From: an uncultured Clostridium sp.
GTDB taxonomy: Bacteria; Bacillota; Clostridia; Clostridiales; Clostridiaceae
Reading direction: 5' to 3'
Length of the DNA: 17,082 nucleotides
Assembly (NCBI GenBank): GCA_900540255.1
Contig: UQFE01000044.1
Location: 1-17,082 of the forward strand
Part shown: positions 1 to 8,406 of the stretch, in pieces
Position numbering within the stretch: the first letter of the stretch is position 1
Layout of the letters: each line of letters opens with the position of its first letter
The notes under the pieces: model-generated
What the model was told of the DNA's origin: nothing
Databases searched by the model: none
The model's input: the letters and a program-made list of their open reading frames with translations, nothing else
Translations under genes and position numbers: made by a program

Positions 1-51
1 TTGAAAAAGGAAAAATCTCAATATGGATACGTTTGTCCATATTTCGAGTAG
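1..51 (+). CDS. Possible 3' end of an upstream gene (partial)
   Basis: Frame 1 is open from the window edge to a TAG at 49-51 and would encode 16 residues ending in YGYVCPYFE. The stop lies 8 bases before the ruvX ATG, a spacing normal for an operon partner. I do not recognise the tail; it does not resemble the C-terminus I would expect for the IreB/UPF0297 protein that commonly precedes ruvX. With only 16 codons visible, chance openness cannot be excluded, and a perfect 8-bp inverted repeat (20-27/36-43) falls inside it. Confidence 0.25.
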   Translation: MKKEKSQYGYVCPYFE

Positions 52-59
52 CAGTTTCT

Positions 60-482
60 ATGAGAATATTAGGACTTGATATGGGTTCAAAGACTATTGG
101 AGTTGCATTAAGTGATCCTTTAGGATGGACGGCTCAAGGAATAACAACTATTAGAAGAACAAAAAAGGAACAAGATTTAGAAGAAGTTCATAAGATATGC
201 AAGGAATATAATGTTGAAACTATAGTAATTGGATTGCCTAAAAATATGAATGGAACTATTGGAGAAGCTGGAGAAAAAGCTTTAGAATTTGCAGAATTAC
301 TTAAAGAGAAAACAGAATTACCTATAGAAATGTGGGATGAAAGATTAACAACTGTTGCTGCACATAGAGCTATGCTTGAAGCAGATCTTTCTAGAAATAA
401 GAGAAAGAAGATAGTTGATAAAATAGCAGCTACATATATATTACAAGGATATTTAGATAGATTAAGATTAACATCTAAATAA
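60..482 (+). CDS. ruvX: Holliday junction resolvase-like protein RuvX/YqgF
   Basis: A 140-residue RNase H-fold protein of the YqgF family. Members are implicated as a Holliday junction resolvase and, in several bacteria, in 5' maturation of pre-16S rRNA; which role applies here is unknown. The fold is visible as the N-terminal strand [16 protein letters not shown] with acidic Asp7, the GLPKNMNG motif at about 58-65, the DERLTT motif at about 93-98 and Asp120 in KKIVDKIAA. Length is typical. The frame is open further upstream from a TTG at 33, but the family begins at MRILGLD, so the ATG at 60 is chosen; the ribosome site before it is weak, consistent with coupling to an upstream gene. No strong terminator follows, and 261 bases separate it from the next gene. 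Confidence 0.93.
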   Translation: MRILGLDMGSKTIGVALSDPLGWTAQGITTIRRTKKEQDLEEVHKICKEYNVETIVIGLPKNMNGTIGEAGEKALEFAELLKEKTELPIEMWDERLTTVAAHRAMLEADLSRNKRKKIVDKIAATYILQGYLDRLRLTSK

Positions 483-577
483 TTAAAGGTTTGAAAATTA
501 TAAAGTTGAAATTTTTATAATTTAACATGTGAAAATATAGTCATTATTTATAAAGATTTCAAAATTAATATAAATTA

Positions 578-609
578 CATATTTTAAGATGCATATTTTA
601 AGATGCATA
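578..609. repeat. Tandem repeat, 14-bp unit, two copies plus CATA
   Basis: The unit CATATTTTAAGATG occurs at 578-591 and again, identically, at 592-605, followed by four bases of a third copy. It lies between ruvX and the DUF1292 gene, about 75 bases upstream of the candidate promoter. Function is unknown. Confidence 0.8.
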
Positions 610-678
610 AATAATTAAATTTAATTATTAGTTTAGATTTTATTTTTAGCTTTTTGATTGTTAGCTAAAATAAATTAT

Positions 679-708
679 TTGCAGTTTAATAATTTTATGT
701 AATAATAT
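679..708 (+). promoter_or_regulatory. Candidate sigma-A promoter for the DUF1292-fur-rnjA genes
   Basis: TTGCAG (679-684) lies 18 bases before TAATAT (703-708). Transcription would begin near 715, just upstream of the ribosome site at 729-735. An imperfect stem with arms TTTTAGCT (644-651) and AGCTAAAA (663-670) lies immediately upstream, and an AT-only stem (495-504/514-523) follows ruvX without a T-tract. In such AT-rich DNA the -10 match alone is weak evidence. Confidence 0.4.
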
Positions 709-743
709 AATAAACAATTATGAAAAAAAGAGGAGTAATAATT

Positions 744-1019
744 ATGGAAAAAGATTTAAAAACAATACAATTATTCGATGAAGATGGAAATGAAATAAAT
801 TTTAATGTAATAGCATTCTTTGATATGGTTAATCCAGAAACTGATGAAAAAAGTGAATATGTTATAGTTCAAGAAGTTGGATATGAAGATGAAAATCCAT
901 TTGCTTTAAAAATAATAAAAGATGAAGAAGACAATGATATGTTTGAATTAATAGATAATGAAGTTGAATTAGCTGCTGTAGAAGAAGCATATAATACAAT
1001 TTTTATGGAAGAAGAGTAA
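744..1019 (+). CDS. DUF1292 (UPF0473/YrzB) family small acidic protein
   Basis: A 91-residue protein of the DUF1292 family, which in many Firmicutes follows ruvX; its function is not established. It is strikingly acidic, with 29 Asp or Glu residues among 91, and ends in EEE. The opening KTIQLFDEDGNEINFNVIAFF and the stretch SEYVIVQEV are typical of the family. The frame is also open from an ATG at 720, but AGAGGAG at 729-735 sits 8 bases before the ATG at 744, which gives the usual family start, so 744 is used. There is no signal peptide or membrane segment, so it should be cytosolic. It is probably co-transcribed with fur, 22 bases downstream. Confidence 0.9.
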   Translation: MEKDLKTIQLFDEDGNEINFNVIAFFDMVNPETDEKSEYVIVQEVGYEDENPFALKIIKDEEDNDMFELIDNEVELAAVEEAYNTIFMEEE

Positions 1020-1041
1020 AATTAAAAGTGAGGTGTTAAAG

Positions 1042-1512
1042 ATGAATAAAGCTAATGTAGATATTGAATTATTAAAAGAAAACCTGAAGAAAAAGGGTTA
1101 TAAATTAACGCCTCAAAGAAGAGCTATTGTAGATGTAATCATCGAAAAAGAAGGAGAGCACTTAACTGCAGAAGAAATATATGATGAGGTAAAGAAAGTA
1201 TGTCCTGATATTGGGTTAGCTACAGTATATAGAACAGTCTTATTATTAGAAGAAGTTGGTGTGATTTTTAAATTGGATTTAAATGATGGGTGTAGTAGAT
1301 ATGAATTAGCCCATAGTGAAGAACATCATAGACATCACCATTTAGTTTGTAATGAATGTAAGGCTGTTTATGAAGTGCAAGATGATCTTTTAGAGGAATT
1401 AGAAGAGAGAATTGAAACTACATATGGATTTAAGATTTTAGACCATAGTGTTAAGTTTTTTGGTATTTGCGCTAAATGCTGTAAAAAACATAAGTGTGAA
1501 AGTAAAGAGTAA
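1042..1512 (+). CDS. fur: Fur family metal-responsive transcriptional regulator
   Basis: A 156-residue Fur superfamily regulator. The N-terminal winged helix contains LTPQRRAIVDVI (22-33) and the recognition region ATVYRTVLLLEEVG (60-73). The C-terminal dimerisation and metal domain has the His-rich HHRHHHLVC (95-103) and two CxxC pairs, Cys103/Cys106 and Cys143/Cys146, which would hold the structural zinc. At the position where Bacillus PerR carries its specificity-determining Asp104, this protein has Glu111 (VYEVQDD), which favours an iron-sensing Fur over a peroxide-sensing PerR; this is an inference from alignment by eye. The ATG at 1042 is preceded by GAGG at 1030-1033; an upstream GTG in frame at 1033 overlaps that site and is less likely. 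I see no clear Fur box near the gene. Confidence 0.92.
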   Translation: MNKANVDIELLKENLKKKGYKLTPQRRAIVDVIIEKEGEHLTAEEIYDEVKKVCPDIGLATVYRTVLLLEEVGVIFKLDLNDGCSRYELAHSEEHHRHHHLVCNECKAVYEVQDDLLEELEERIETTYGFKILDHSVKFFGICAKCCKKHKCESKE

Positions 1513-1562
1513 TATTTTAGTATTACCTTAAATACATAAAAGAAAAATAGAGGAGGGGACAT

Positions 1563-3230
1563 ATGAAGAATGAAAAAGCTAAAGTTAAGATTATACCATT
1601 AGGTGGAGTTAATGAAATTGGGAAAAATTTAACTGCTATTGAATATAAAAATGATATTGTTGTAATTGACTGTGGATTAAAATTTCCTGATGAAGATATG
1701 TTCGGAATTGATTTAGTTATACCTGATATAACTTATCTTATAAAAAATAAAGAAAAAGTATCTGGGATTTTTCTGACTCATGGTCATGAAGATCATATAG
1801 GTGCATTGCCATATGTATTAAGACAATTAAATGTTCCTGTATATGGGACGAAATTAACATTAGGAATTGTTGAAACTAAATTAAAGGAGCATGGATTATT
1901 AAGCAGTACAGAGCTTATTAGAGTAAAACCAAGAGATGTAATTAGATTAAATTCAGTTTCAGTTGAATTTATAAAGACAAATCACTCTATAGCAGATTCT
2001 GTTGCAATTGCTGTTCATACGCCTTTAGGTGTTGTTCTTCATACTGGTGATTTTAAAATAGATTATACTCCTATAGATGGAGAATTAATGGATTTTGCAA
2101 GATTTGCTGAACTTGGTAAAAAAGGTGTATTAGTAATGATGGCAGATTCAACAAATGTTGAAAAACAAGGATATACAAAATCAGAAAGAATTGTTGGAGA
2201 AAGTTTAACAAGAATATTTGGAAAAACTAAAGGAAGAATAATTATTGCAACATTTGCATCTAATATTCATAGAATTCAACAAATAATAGATGCTGCAACT
2301 GTATATGGAAGAAAAGTTGCTGTTTCAGGAAGAAGTATGGAAAATATCATTAATGTAGCAATTGAATTAGGCTATATTGAGGTTGCAGAAAATACTTTAG
2401 TTCCTATTGATGCAATTAATAAGTACAATAATGATCAAATAGTTATTATTACTACTGGAAGCCAAGGAGAGCCTATGTCTGCATTATCTAGAATGGCATC
2501 TGCAGAGCATAAAAAGGTAAATATAGTAGAAGGTGATACAATAATTATTTCTGCTACACCTATTCCAGGAAATGAAAAACTTGTATCAAAAATTGTAAAT
2601 CAATTATTTAAAAAAGGTGCAGAAGTTATTTATGGTTCTGCAGAAAATATTCATGTTTCTGGGCATGCATGTCAAGAAGAATTAAAACTTATGCAAACTT
2701 TAATAAAACCAAAGAACTTTATACCAGTTCATGGTGAATATAGACATTTAAAACAACATGGTGAATTAGCTATTAAATTGGGATTAAATCCTAAAAATGT
2801 AGTAATTCCTGAAGTTGGAAATGTTATTGAAGTCAATAGAAGTGGAATTAGAAAAAGTGGAACTGTCATTTCAGGTCAAATATTTGTTGATGGACTTGGA
2901 GTTGGAGATGTTGGAAATATAGTATTAAGAGATAGAAAACATTTATCTCAAGATGGTATATTAACAGTAGTAGTTACTTTATCTAAGGACAATAAGACAA
3001 TAGTTGCTGGGCCAGATATTATTTCAAGAGGCTTTGTATATGTTAGAGAATCAGAAGGTTTAATTGATGAAGCAAGAGAAATAGTTAGAAATACTTTACT
3101 AGAATGTGAAGAAAAGAATATTACTGACTGGGCAACATTAAAGTCAAATGTAAGAGATGAACTTAGAAGTTATTTATATGAAAAAACAAAGAGAAAACCA
3201 ATGATACTTCCTATTATAATGGAAATTTAA
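1563..3230 (+). CDS. rnj: Ribonuclease J
   Basis: A 555-residue metallo-beta-lactamase/beta-CASP ribonuclease, acting in mRNA decay and rRNA maturation with 5'-3' exonuclease and endonuclease activity in characterised homologues. The GGVNEIGKN signature is at 14-22. The zinc-binding HGHEDH lies at 73-78, with further ligands expected at His141 (NHSIADS), Asp163 (HTGDFK) and His390 (PVHGEYRH). The beta-CASP domain includes the SGH motif at 366-368, and a C-terminal domain follows from about 450. Length matches RNase J1 and J2 (about 555). Only one copy is in the window, so J1 versus J2 is not assigned. The start is fixed by GAGGAGGGG at 1550-1558. It lies 50 bases after fur and ends at a strong terminator. 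Confidence 0.95.
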   Translation: MKNEKAKVKIIPLGGVNEIGKNLTAIEYKNDIVVIDCGLKFPDEDMFGIDLVIPDITYLIKNKEKVSGIFLTHGHEDHIGALPYVLRQLNVPVYGTKLTLGIVETKLKEHGLLSSTELIRVKPRDVIRLNSVSVEFIKTNHSIADSVAIAVHTPLGVVLHTGDFKIDYTPIDGELMDFARFAELGKKGVLVMMADSTNVEKQGYTKSERIVGESLTRIFGKTKGRIIIATFASNIHRIQQIIDAATVYGRKVAVSGRSMENIINVAIELGYIEVAENTLVPIDAINKYNNDQIVIITTGSQGEPMSALSRMASAEHKKVNIVEGDTIIISATPIPGNEKLVSKIVNQLFKKGAEVIYGSAENIHVSGHACQEELKLMQTLIKPKNFIPVHGEYRHLKQHGELAIKLGLNPKNVVIPEVGNVIEVNRSGIRKSGTVISGQIFVDGLGVGDVGNIVLRDRKHLSQDGILTVVVTLSKDNKTIVAGPDIISRGFVYVRESEGLIDEAREIVRNTLLECEEKNITDWATLKSNVRDELRSYLYEKTKRKPMILPIIMEI

Positions 3231-3279
3231 GTGGTAGTTGACAAGTTACTAAGATAATAGTAGAATAATTGATGAATTT

Positions 3280-3314
3280 GAAAATTGGATACGAGTGTAT
3301 CCAATTTTCTTTTT
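3280..3314 (+). terminator. Intrinsic terminator after RNase J
   Basis: A perfect 13-bp stem (3280-3292 with 3297-3309), a GAGT loop and five T residues. The following 130 bases are the typA leader, which includes a weak stem (GGACTTAA/TTAAGTTC near 3396-3421) and no convincing promoter match. Confidence 0.9.
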
Positions 3315-3447
3315 AAGTAAAATATTTATAGGTTTACAAGAGGAAAAAAATCTAATTTTTATACCAAGGAAATAAGCCTTTAAAATAAAAGAGGTGGACT
3401 TAAGATTATTAGTTTAAGTTCATAATAAAGTTGATGGAGGAAATTAA

Positions 3448-5274
3448 ATGGAATTAATAACTAGAGATGACATTAGAAATATAGCTATTATAGCTCACGT
3501 TGACCATGGTAAAACAACATTAGTTGATGCCATGTTTAAAGAAAGTCACGTATTTAGAACAAATGAAAAAATGGATGAAAGAGTAATGGACTCTAATGAC
3601 TTAGAAAAGGAAAGAGGAATTACAATCCTTTCTAAGAATACTGCTGTAATGTACAATGGGATAAAAATTAATATAGTTGATACACCAGGGCATGCTGACT
3701 TTGGTGGAGAAGTTGAACGTGTACTTAAAATGGTTGACTCAGTTTTACTTGTTGTTGATTCTTATGAAGGACCAATGCCTCAAACTAAGTTCGTTTTAAA
3801 GAAGGCCTTAGAATTAAAATTAAAGCCAATTGTTGTTATAAATAAGATAGATAAGCCAAATGCTAGACCAGAAGAAGTTATTGATGAAGTATTTGAATTA
3901 TTCTTAGAATTAGGTGCAGATGATGAACAATTAGACTTCCCAATAATTTATGCTTCAGCTAGAGAAGGTTTTGCTAGATATAATGTTGAAGATACAAATG
4001 ATGGAATGGAACCATTATTTAAAACAATAATAGATCATGTTGAACCACCAAAGGGATACATAGATGGACCGTTCCAAATGCTTGTTACTACTTTAGATAG
4101 CAATGCTTTCGTTGGTAAAATTGCTATAGGTAAAGTACATAGAGGTACTGTTAGAAAGAACCAAAATGTAGCATTAGTAAGACAAGATGGTACAAAGTCT
4201 AACTATAAGATAACAGCTGTATTTGGATACAATGGATTAAAGAGAGAAGAAGTTGAAGAAGCAGGATTAGGAGATATTATAGCAGTAAGTGGTATAGTTG
4301 ATGCTAACATTGGTGAAACAATTGCTGATGCAGCTAATCCAGAAGCTTTACCATTTGTTGAAATTGATGAACCAACACTTAACATGAACTTTATGGTAAA
4401 TGATTCACCATTTGCTGGTAAAGAAGGTGAATTCGTTACATCTAGACATTTAAGAGATAGATTAATGAAGGAATTAGAAACTAACGTAAGTTTAAGAGTT
4501 AAAGAAATAACTCCAGATTGCTTTGAAGTATCAGGAAGAGGGGAACTTCACTTATCAGTTCTTATAGAAACAATGAGAAGAGAAGGTTTTGAATTACAAG
4601 TTTCTAAGCCAAATGTTATCTTTAAAGAAGAAAATGGTAAGAAGATGGAGCCAATGGAATACTTAACAATAGACGTTCCAGAAGAATTCATGGGTGCTGT
4701 TATGGAAAAAATGGGACCAAGAAAAGCTGAAATGGTTAATATGACTTCTGCAGTTAATGGATATACAAGATTAGAATTCATAATTCCTGCTAGAGGACTT
4801 ATTGGATTTAGAAATGAATTCATGACAGATACAAAGGGTAATGGTATCATGAACCATGTATTTGAAGGATATGCTCCATACAAAGGTGAAATTGAAGCTA
4901 GAAGCAGAGGATCAATAGTTTCATTTGAACAAGGTGAAGCAATTGCTTATGGATTATTTAATGCTCAAGAAAGAGGTAGATTATTCATAACTCCAGGTAC
5001 ACCAGTATACCAAGGTATGGTTGTTGGAGAATGTGCTAGAGCAGAAGATTTAGATATCAACGTTTGTAAAGGTAAAAAATTAACTAATACAAGAGCTTCA
5101 GGTTCTGATGATGCTGTTAAATTAGTACCAGTTACTACATTAACATTAGAACAATCAATTGAATTTATAGGAAATGATGAATTAGTTGAAGTTACTCCAG
5201 AAAGTATCAGAATTAGAAAGAGATACTTAGATGCTGCTGAAAGAAAGAGAATGATAAGCAGAAGTAAAAAATAA
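3448..5274 (+). CDS. typA: Ribosome-associated translational GTPase TypA/BipA
   Basis: A 608-residue GTPase of the EF-G/LepA class that binds the ribosome and is linked to 50S assembly and growth under stress, particularly cold, in studied bacteria. GTP-binding motifs are complete: AHVDHGKTT (16-24), the switch I region with ERGIT (55-59), DTPGH (78-82) and NKID (132-135). Beta-barrel domain II, an EF-G-like domain and the TypA-specific C-terminal domain (ending near [11 protein letters not shown]) follow. Length is typical of the family (about 605-615). The ATG is preceded by GGAGG. It stands as its own unit between the RNase J terminator and the hairpin at 5316. Confidence 0.97.
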   Translation: MELITRDDIRNIAIIAHVDHGKTTLVDAMFKESHVFRTNEKMDERVMDSNDLEKERGITILSKNTAVMYNGIKINIVDTPGHADFGGEVERVLKMVDSVLLVVDSYEGPMPQTKFVLKKALELKLKPIVVINKIDKPNARPEEVIDEVFELFLELGADDEQLDFPIIYASAREGFARYNVEDTNDGMEPLFKTIIDHVEPPKGYIDGPFQMLVTTLDSNAFVGKIAIGKVHRGTVRKNQNVALVRQDGTKSNYKITAVFGYNGLKREEVEEAGLGDIIAVSGIVDANIGETIADAANPEALPFVEIDEPTLNMNFMVNDSPFAGKEGEFVTSRHLRDRLMKELETNVSLRVKEITPDCFEVSGRGELHLSVLIETMRREGFELQVSKPNVIFKEENGKKMEPMEYLTIDVPEEFMGAVMEKMGPRKAEMVNMTSAVNGYTRLEFIIPARGLIGFRNEFMTDTKGNGIMNHVFEGYAPYKGEIEARSRGSIVSFEQGEAIAYGLFNAQERGRLFITPGTPVYQGMVVGECARAEDLDINVCKGKKLTNTRASGSDDAVKLVPVTTLTLEQSIEFIGNDELVEVTPESIRIRKRYLDAAERKRMISRSKK

Positions 5275-5286
5275 ATTTTTAAATTG

Positions 5287-5315
5287 TTTATAACTTTATA
5301 AAAAAGTATTATAAT
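5287..5315 (+). promoter_or_regulatory. Candidate sigma-A promoter for mltG
   Basis: TTTATA (5287-5292) lies 17 bases before a perfect TATAAT (5310-5315). Spacing is ideal. The predicted start site falls inside the palindrome that begins at 5316, so the mltG-trmR message would start within one arm of it. Confidence 0.45.
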
Positions 5316-5349
5316 AGTGAATAGCTAAGTATCTTAGCTATTCACTTTT
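5316..5349 (+). terminator. 14-bp palindrome after typA: terminator and/or operator
   Basis: A perfect 14-bp stem (5316-5329 with 5333-5346), a 3-base loop and a short run of four T residues counting the last stem base. It is placed correctly to end typA transcription, but the T-tract is weak. The left arm directly abuts the -10 box of the candidate mltG promoter, so a protein-binding operator is an alternative reading. Confidence 0.55.
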
Positions 5350-5367
5350 AAATAGAAGGGGGTATTT

Positions 5368-6384
5368 ATGAAGCAAAAAAGAAAGAAAATAAGAAAGAGA
5401 AATACCGGCAAATTTATTTTTATTATAATAGCTTTAATTTTATTAATAGGAGTTTTAAAAGTTAAATCAGTAATTAATGACCCTCTTAAAATTTCAAATG
5501 AAGAAGTAGTAACAGTAGAAAATGGAGAAAGTTTTTATACTATTATTAATAGATTAAAAAATGAAAATAAAATAAAAAGTCCATTTATTATAAAGATGTA
5601 TTCAAAGCTAGCTGGACTTAATTTAGAAGTTGTTCCAGGAAGTCATACTTTAAAAGATAAAATGTCAATAAAGGAAATGGTAGAAACCCTAAGAGATTCT
5701 AGTAATGCAATTGCAGTTACTATTCCAGAAGGATTTAATATTGAAGATATTGCATCTAGATTACAAGAGCAAAACATTTGTACTTCTGAAGAGTTTATAA
5801 ATGCAGTAAAAAGTTATCCGTTACCATCATATGTAAAGGATAATTCAGAAAAAAGATATAATTTAGAAGGATTTTTATTCCCAGATACATATAAATTTGA
5901 AGCTGGAGTTGAACCACAATACATAATTAAAACAATGATAAATAGATTTGAAGAAGTCTTTAAGCAAATTACTGCTAATACTAGCATTAATGAAAATGAT
6001 GTAGAAAAAATAGTAAATGTGGCATCTATTATAGAAAAGGAAGCAAGGGTAGATGAAGATAGACCATTAATTGCATCTGTTATTTATAATAGAATAAATC
6101 AAAATATGCCACTTCAAATTGATGCTACAGTAATTTATGCACATGGGTATTATATTGAAAGTGTTAGAAACAGGCATTTAGCAATTGAATCAAAATATAA
6201 TACATATTTATACAAAGGTTTACCAGTAGGGCCAATATGTAATCCAGGAATAGAATCACTTAAGGCAGCATTGAATCCTGCATCTACGGATTATTTATTT
6301 TATTTGTTAGCTGGAGAAAATAAGCATTATTTCACAAATAATTACAATGACTTTTTAAAGAAAAAAGAAGAATTAGGATATTAA
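5368..6384 (+). CDS. mltG: Endolytic murein transglycosylase MltG (YceG-like)
   Basis: A 338-residue membrane-anchored lytic transglycosylase that cleaves nascent glycan strands and so is thought to release or terminate peptidoglycan chains at the membrane. A very basic N-terminus (KQKRKKIRKR) precedes one membrane segment at about 15-30, placing the enzyme outside the cell. A LysM-like part (about 45-105) is followed by the YceG domain with LEGFLFPDTY (166-175), the catalytic-region motif ASIIEKEA (219-226, Glu223 matching the essential Glu of the E. coli enzyme), QIDATVIYA (250-258) and GLPVGPICNPG (284-294). Length is normal. The ribosome site GAAGGGGG lies at 5355-5362. TrmR follows 18 bases later, as in Bacillus (yrrL-yrrM). 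Confidence 0.95.
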   Translation: MKQKRKKIRKRNTGKFIFIIIALILLIGVLKVKSVINDPLKISNEEVVTVENGESFYTIINRLKNENKIKSPFIIKMYSKLAGLNLEVVPGSHTLKDKMSIKEMVETLRDSSNAIAVTIPEGFNIEDIASRLQEQNICTSEEFINAVKSYPLPSYVKDNSEKRYNLEGFLFPDTYKFEAGVEPQYIIKTMINRFEEVFKQITANTSINENDVEKIVNVASIIEKEARVDEDRPLIASVIYNRINQNMPLQIDATVIYAHGYYIESVRNRHLAIESKYNTYLYKGLPVGPICNPGIESLKAALNPASTDYLFYLLAGENKHYFTNNYNDFLKKKEELGY

Positions 6385-6402
6385 CATATACGGAGGTTTA
6401 GT

Positions 6403-7050
6403 ATGAGTGGAGTTGCCTACGACTATATGGAAGAATATATTAGAGGATTGATTCCTGAAAGTACAGGAAAGTTAAAAGAACTAGAAGATTTTGCAAAGGA
6501 AAATGGAGTACCTATAGCACAAAAGGAAACTATAAAATTCTTAGAATTTATGGTAAATATGAAAAAGCCATTAAGAATATTAGAACTTGGGACAGCTATT
6601 GGATATTCTGCAATAATCATGCATGATGCTGCTGGATGTAATCCTCATATTACTACCATAGAAAGAAGCGAAGAAATGATTAAGTATGCAAAGGAAAATA
6701 TAAAAGCATATGGTCTTGAAGATAAAATTACTATTGAGGCAGGAGATTGCCTTGAAGTGTTAGAAAAATTAGAAGAACCATATGATTTAATTTTCATGGA
6801 TGCAGGAAAGGGACATTATAATCATTTTTTACCACATTGTTTAAGACTTTTAAAAGATGATGGTATTATAATTGCTGATAATGTATTATTTAGAGGTATG
6901 GTTGCAACTGATGATTTAGTAAAAAGAAGAAAAATCACAATTGTTAAGAGAATGAGAACTTACCTAGATATGGTATCACAAGATGAAAATTTAATTACTT
7001 CTGTAATTCCAATGGGCGATGGAATTGCAATTACAAGAAGAAAAAATTAG
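6403..7050 (+). CDS. trmR: O-methyltransferase, probable tRNA 5-hydroxyuridine methyltransferase TrmR
   Basis: A 215-residue class I SAM-dependent O-methyltransferase of the COMT-like family. The SAM-binding motif ELGTAIG is at 61-67 and the ribose-binding acidic residue is likely Glu87. Metal ligands expected for the family are Asp133 (FMDAGKG), Asp159 and Asn160 (IIADNV). B. subtilis TrmR (YrrM) methylates 5-hydroxyuridine at tRNA position 34 to 5-methoxyuridine, aiding wobble decoding. The assignment rests on the fold and on synteny, since the gene sits between mltG and a U32 protein that would supply the hydroxyuridine. A different small O-methyl acceptor cannot be excluded. GGAGG (6392-6396) sets the ATG at 6403. 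Confidence 0.9.
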   Translation: MSGVAYDYMEEYIRGLIPESTGKLKELEDFAKENGVPIAQKETIKFLEFMVNMKKPLRILELGTAIGYSAIIMHDAAGCNPHITTIERSEEMIKYAKENIKAYGLEDKITIEAGDCLEVLEKLEEPYDLIFMDAGKGHYNHFLPHCLRLLKDDGIIIADNVLFRGMVATDDLVKRRKITIVKRMRTYLDMVSQDENLITSVIPMGDGIAITRRKN

Positions 7051-7065
7051 CCTTTATGATTTAAG

Positions 7066-7083
7066 TTTTAATTATAATTAAAA
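7066..7083. repeat. 18-base perfect AT-only palindrome between trmR and trhP
   Basis: The sequence TTTTAATTATAATTAAAA equals its own reverse complement and is flanked by TTAAG and TTTAAG. It has no G or C and no following T-tract, so it is a poor terminator. It may be a chance product of high AT content. Confidence 0.45.
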
Positions 7084-7146
7084 TTTAAGTTGTCCATTAA
7101 ATTAATCTAATAAATTTTAATGAAGTTATTAGAAGGAGGTAAATCT

Positions 7147-8391
7147 ATGAGAAAACCTGAAATACTAGCACCAGCTGGTAATTTAGAAAAGTTAAAAATA
7201 GCTATAGATTTTGGTGCAGATGCCGTATACATTGGTGGAGCTAAATTAAATCTTAGAGCTTTTTCAAATAATTTTTCAAATGAAGAAATGATTGAAGGTA
7301 TTAAGTACTGTCACGATAGAGGTAAGAGGATTTATGTAACATTAAATGTTTTTGCTAGAAATCATGATTTGCCTTCAGCAGGTGAATATATAAAAGGGCT
7401 TTATGATATTGGAGTAGATGCAGTTATAGTTGCAGACCCATCATTAATAGCTATATGTAAGGAAGTTGCTCCGCAATTAGAAATACATTTAAGTACACAA
7501 GCAAATACTGTTAACTGGATGGCAACTAAATTCTGGTATGACTTAGGAGTTAAGAGAATAGTTTTAGCTAGAGAATTAACTTTCAAGGAAATAAATGAAA
7601 TAACAGAAAATATTCCAAAGGGATGCGATATTGAAGCATTTGTTCATGGATCAATGTGTGTTGCATATTCAGGAAGATGTTTAATATCAAATTACATGAT
7701 AAAGAGAGATGCTAATAAGGGTATTTGTGGAAATGTATGCAGATATAAATATTACTTAGTTGAAGAAACTAGACCAGGTGAATACTATCCTGTTATAGAA
7801 GATGATAATGGAACATATATAATGAACTCAAAGGATTTATGTATGATTCATCATATACCAGAGCTTGTTAAGAGTGGAATTTATTCTTTCAAGATTGAAG
7901 GAAGAATGAAAAGTGAGTTTTATGTTGCATCAGTAGTTAAGGCATATAGAGAAGCTTTAGATAGTTATTGGGAAAATCCAAATAATTATAAGTTTAAAGA
8001 TGAATGGATGGATATGCTTAGAAAAGTAAGTCATAGACCATACCATACAGGATTCTATTTAGGAATCAATGGAGAGCAAAATTATGATGATGCTGGTTAT
8101 GTTAGAGATTATGAAATAGTTGGTATGGTTAAATCATATGACCCAGAAACAAAAACAGCAACAGTTCTTCAAAAGAATAGAGTATTTGAAGGTGAAGAAG
8201 TAGAAATACTAAGACCAGAAGTACCATACTTTAAAATTAAGCTAAATGATATGTATGATTTAGATAAAGAGAGAAAAACTGATGTAGCAAATAGAGCACA
8301 CATGATGTTTACAGTTAAAGTTGATGAGCCTTTAAAAGTAAATGATATGCTTGTTAAAGCAAATAATGTTATTAATATAAACAACAACTAA
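7147..8391 (+). CDS. trhP: U32 family protein, probable tRNA 5-hydroxyuridine synthesis protein TrhP
   Basis: A 414-residue U32 (collagenase-like peptidase) family protein. The family signature EAFVHGSMCVAYSGRC spans 163-178. Four cysteines, Cys171, Cys178, Cys194 and Cys198, match those proposed to bind an iron-sulfur cluster in TrhP (E. coli YegQ). TrhP-type members are required for prephenate-dependent hydroxylation of U34 in tRNA, and B. subtilis encodes two (YrrN, YrrO) beside TrmR. This single protein has the length of YrrO. Protease activity is historically annotated for U32 proteins but is not supported by anything visible here. The ATG at 7147 follows AGAAGGAGG at 7131-7139; an in-frame ATG at 7120 lies upstream of that site and is rejected. 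Confidence 0.9.
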   Translation: MRKPEILAPAGNLEKLKIAIDFGADAVYIGGAKLNLRAFSNNFSNEEMIEGIKYCHDRGKRIYVTLNVFARNHDLPSAGEYIKGLYDIGVDAVIVADPSLIAICKEVAPQLEIHLSTQANTVNWMATKFWYDLGVKRIVLARELTFKEINEITENIPKGCDIEAFVHGSMCVAYSGRCLISNYMIKRDANKGICGNVCRYKYYLVEETRPGEYYPVIEDDNGTYIMNSKDLCMIHHIPELVKSGIYSFKIEGRMKSEFYVASVVKAYREALDSYWENPNNYKFKDEWMDMLRKVSHRPYHTGFYLGINGEQNYDDAGYVRDYEIVGMVKSYDPETKTATVLQKNRVFEGEEVEILRPEVPYFKIKLNDMYDLDKERKTDVANRAHMMFTVKVDEPLKVNDMLVKANNVININNN

Positions 8392-8406
8392 GGAGGAAAT
8401 ACAGTA

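Noticed and set aside
578..609. CRISPR-like repeat
   Set aside because: Only two adjacent 14-base units with no spacers, so it is a simple tandem duplication.
1042..1512. PerR (peroxide regulator) assignment for the Fur family protein
   Set aside because: Glu111 occupies the place where PerR has its specificity Asp, which favours Fur; still based on alignment by eye.
1368..1562. Minus-strand open frame opposite the end of fur
   Set aside because: Antisense shadow of fur; its composition merely reflects AT-rich complement sequence, and it has no ribosome site.
3333..3363. Promoter for typA (TTTACA, 19-base spacer, TTTATA)
   Set aside because: The spacer is too long and the -10 weak; not convincing enough to list as a feature.
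4203..4883. Two minus-strand open frames (4203-4385, 4548-4883) inside typA
   Set aside because: They lie wholly within a full-length, motif-complete GTPase gene, lack ribosome sites and have no recognisable product.
7147..8391. Collagenase or protease role for the U32 protein
   Set aside because: The cysteine pattern and the neighbouring trmR fit the tRNA hydroxylation branch better; no protease catalytic site can be pointed to.
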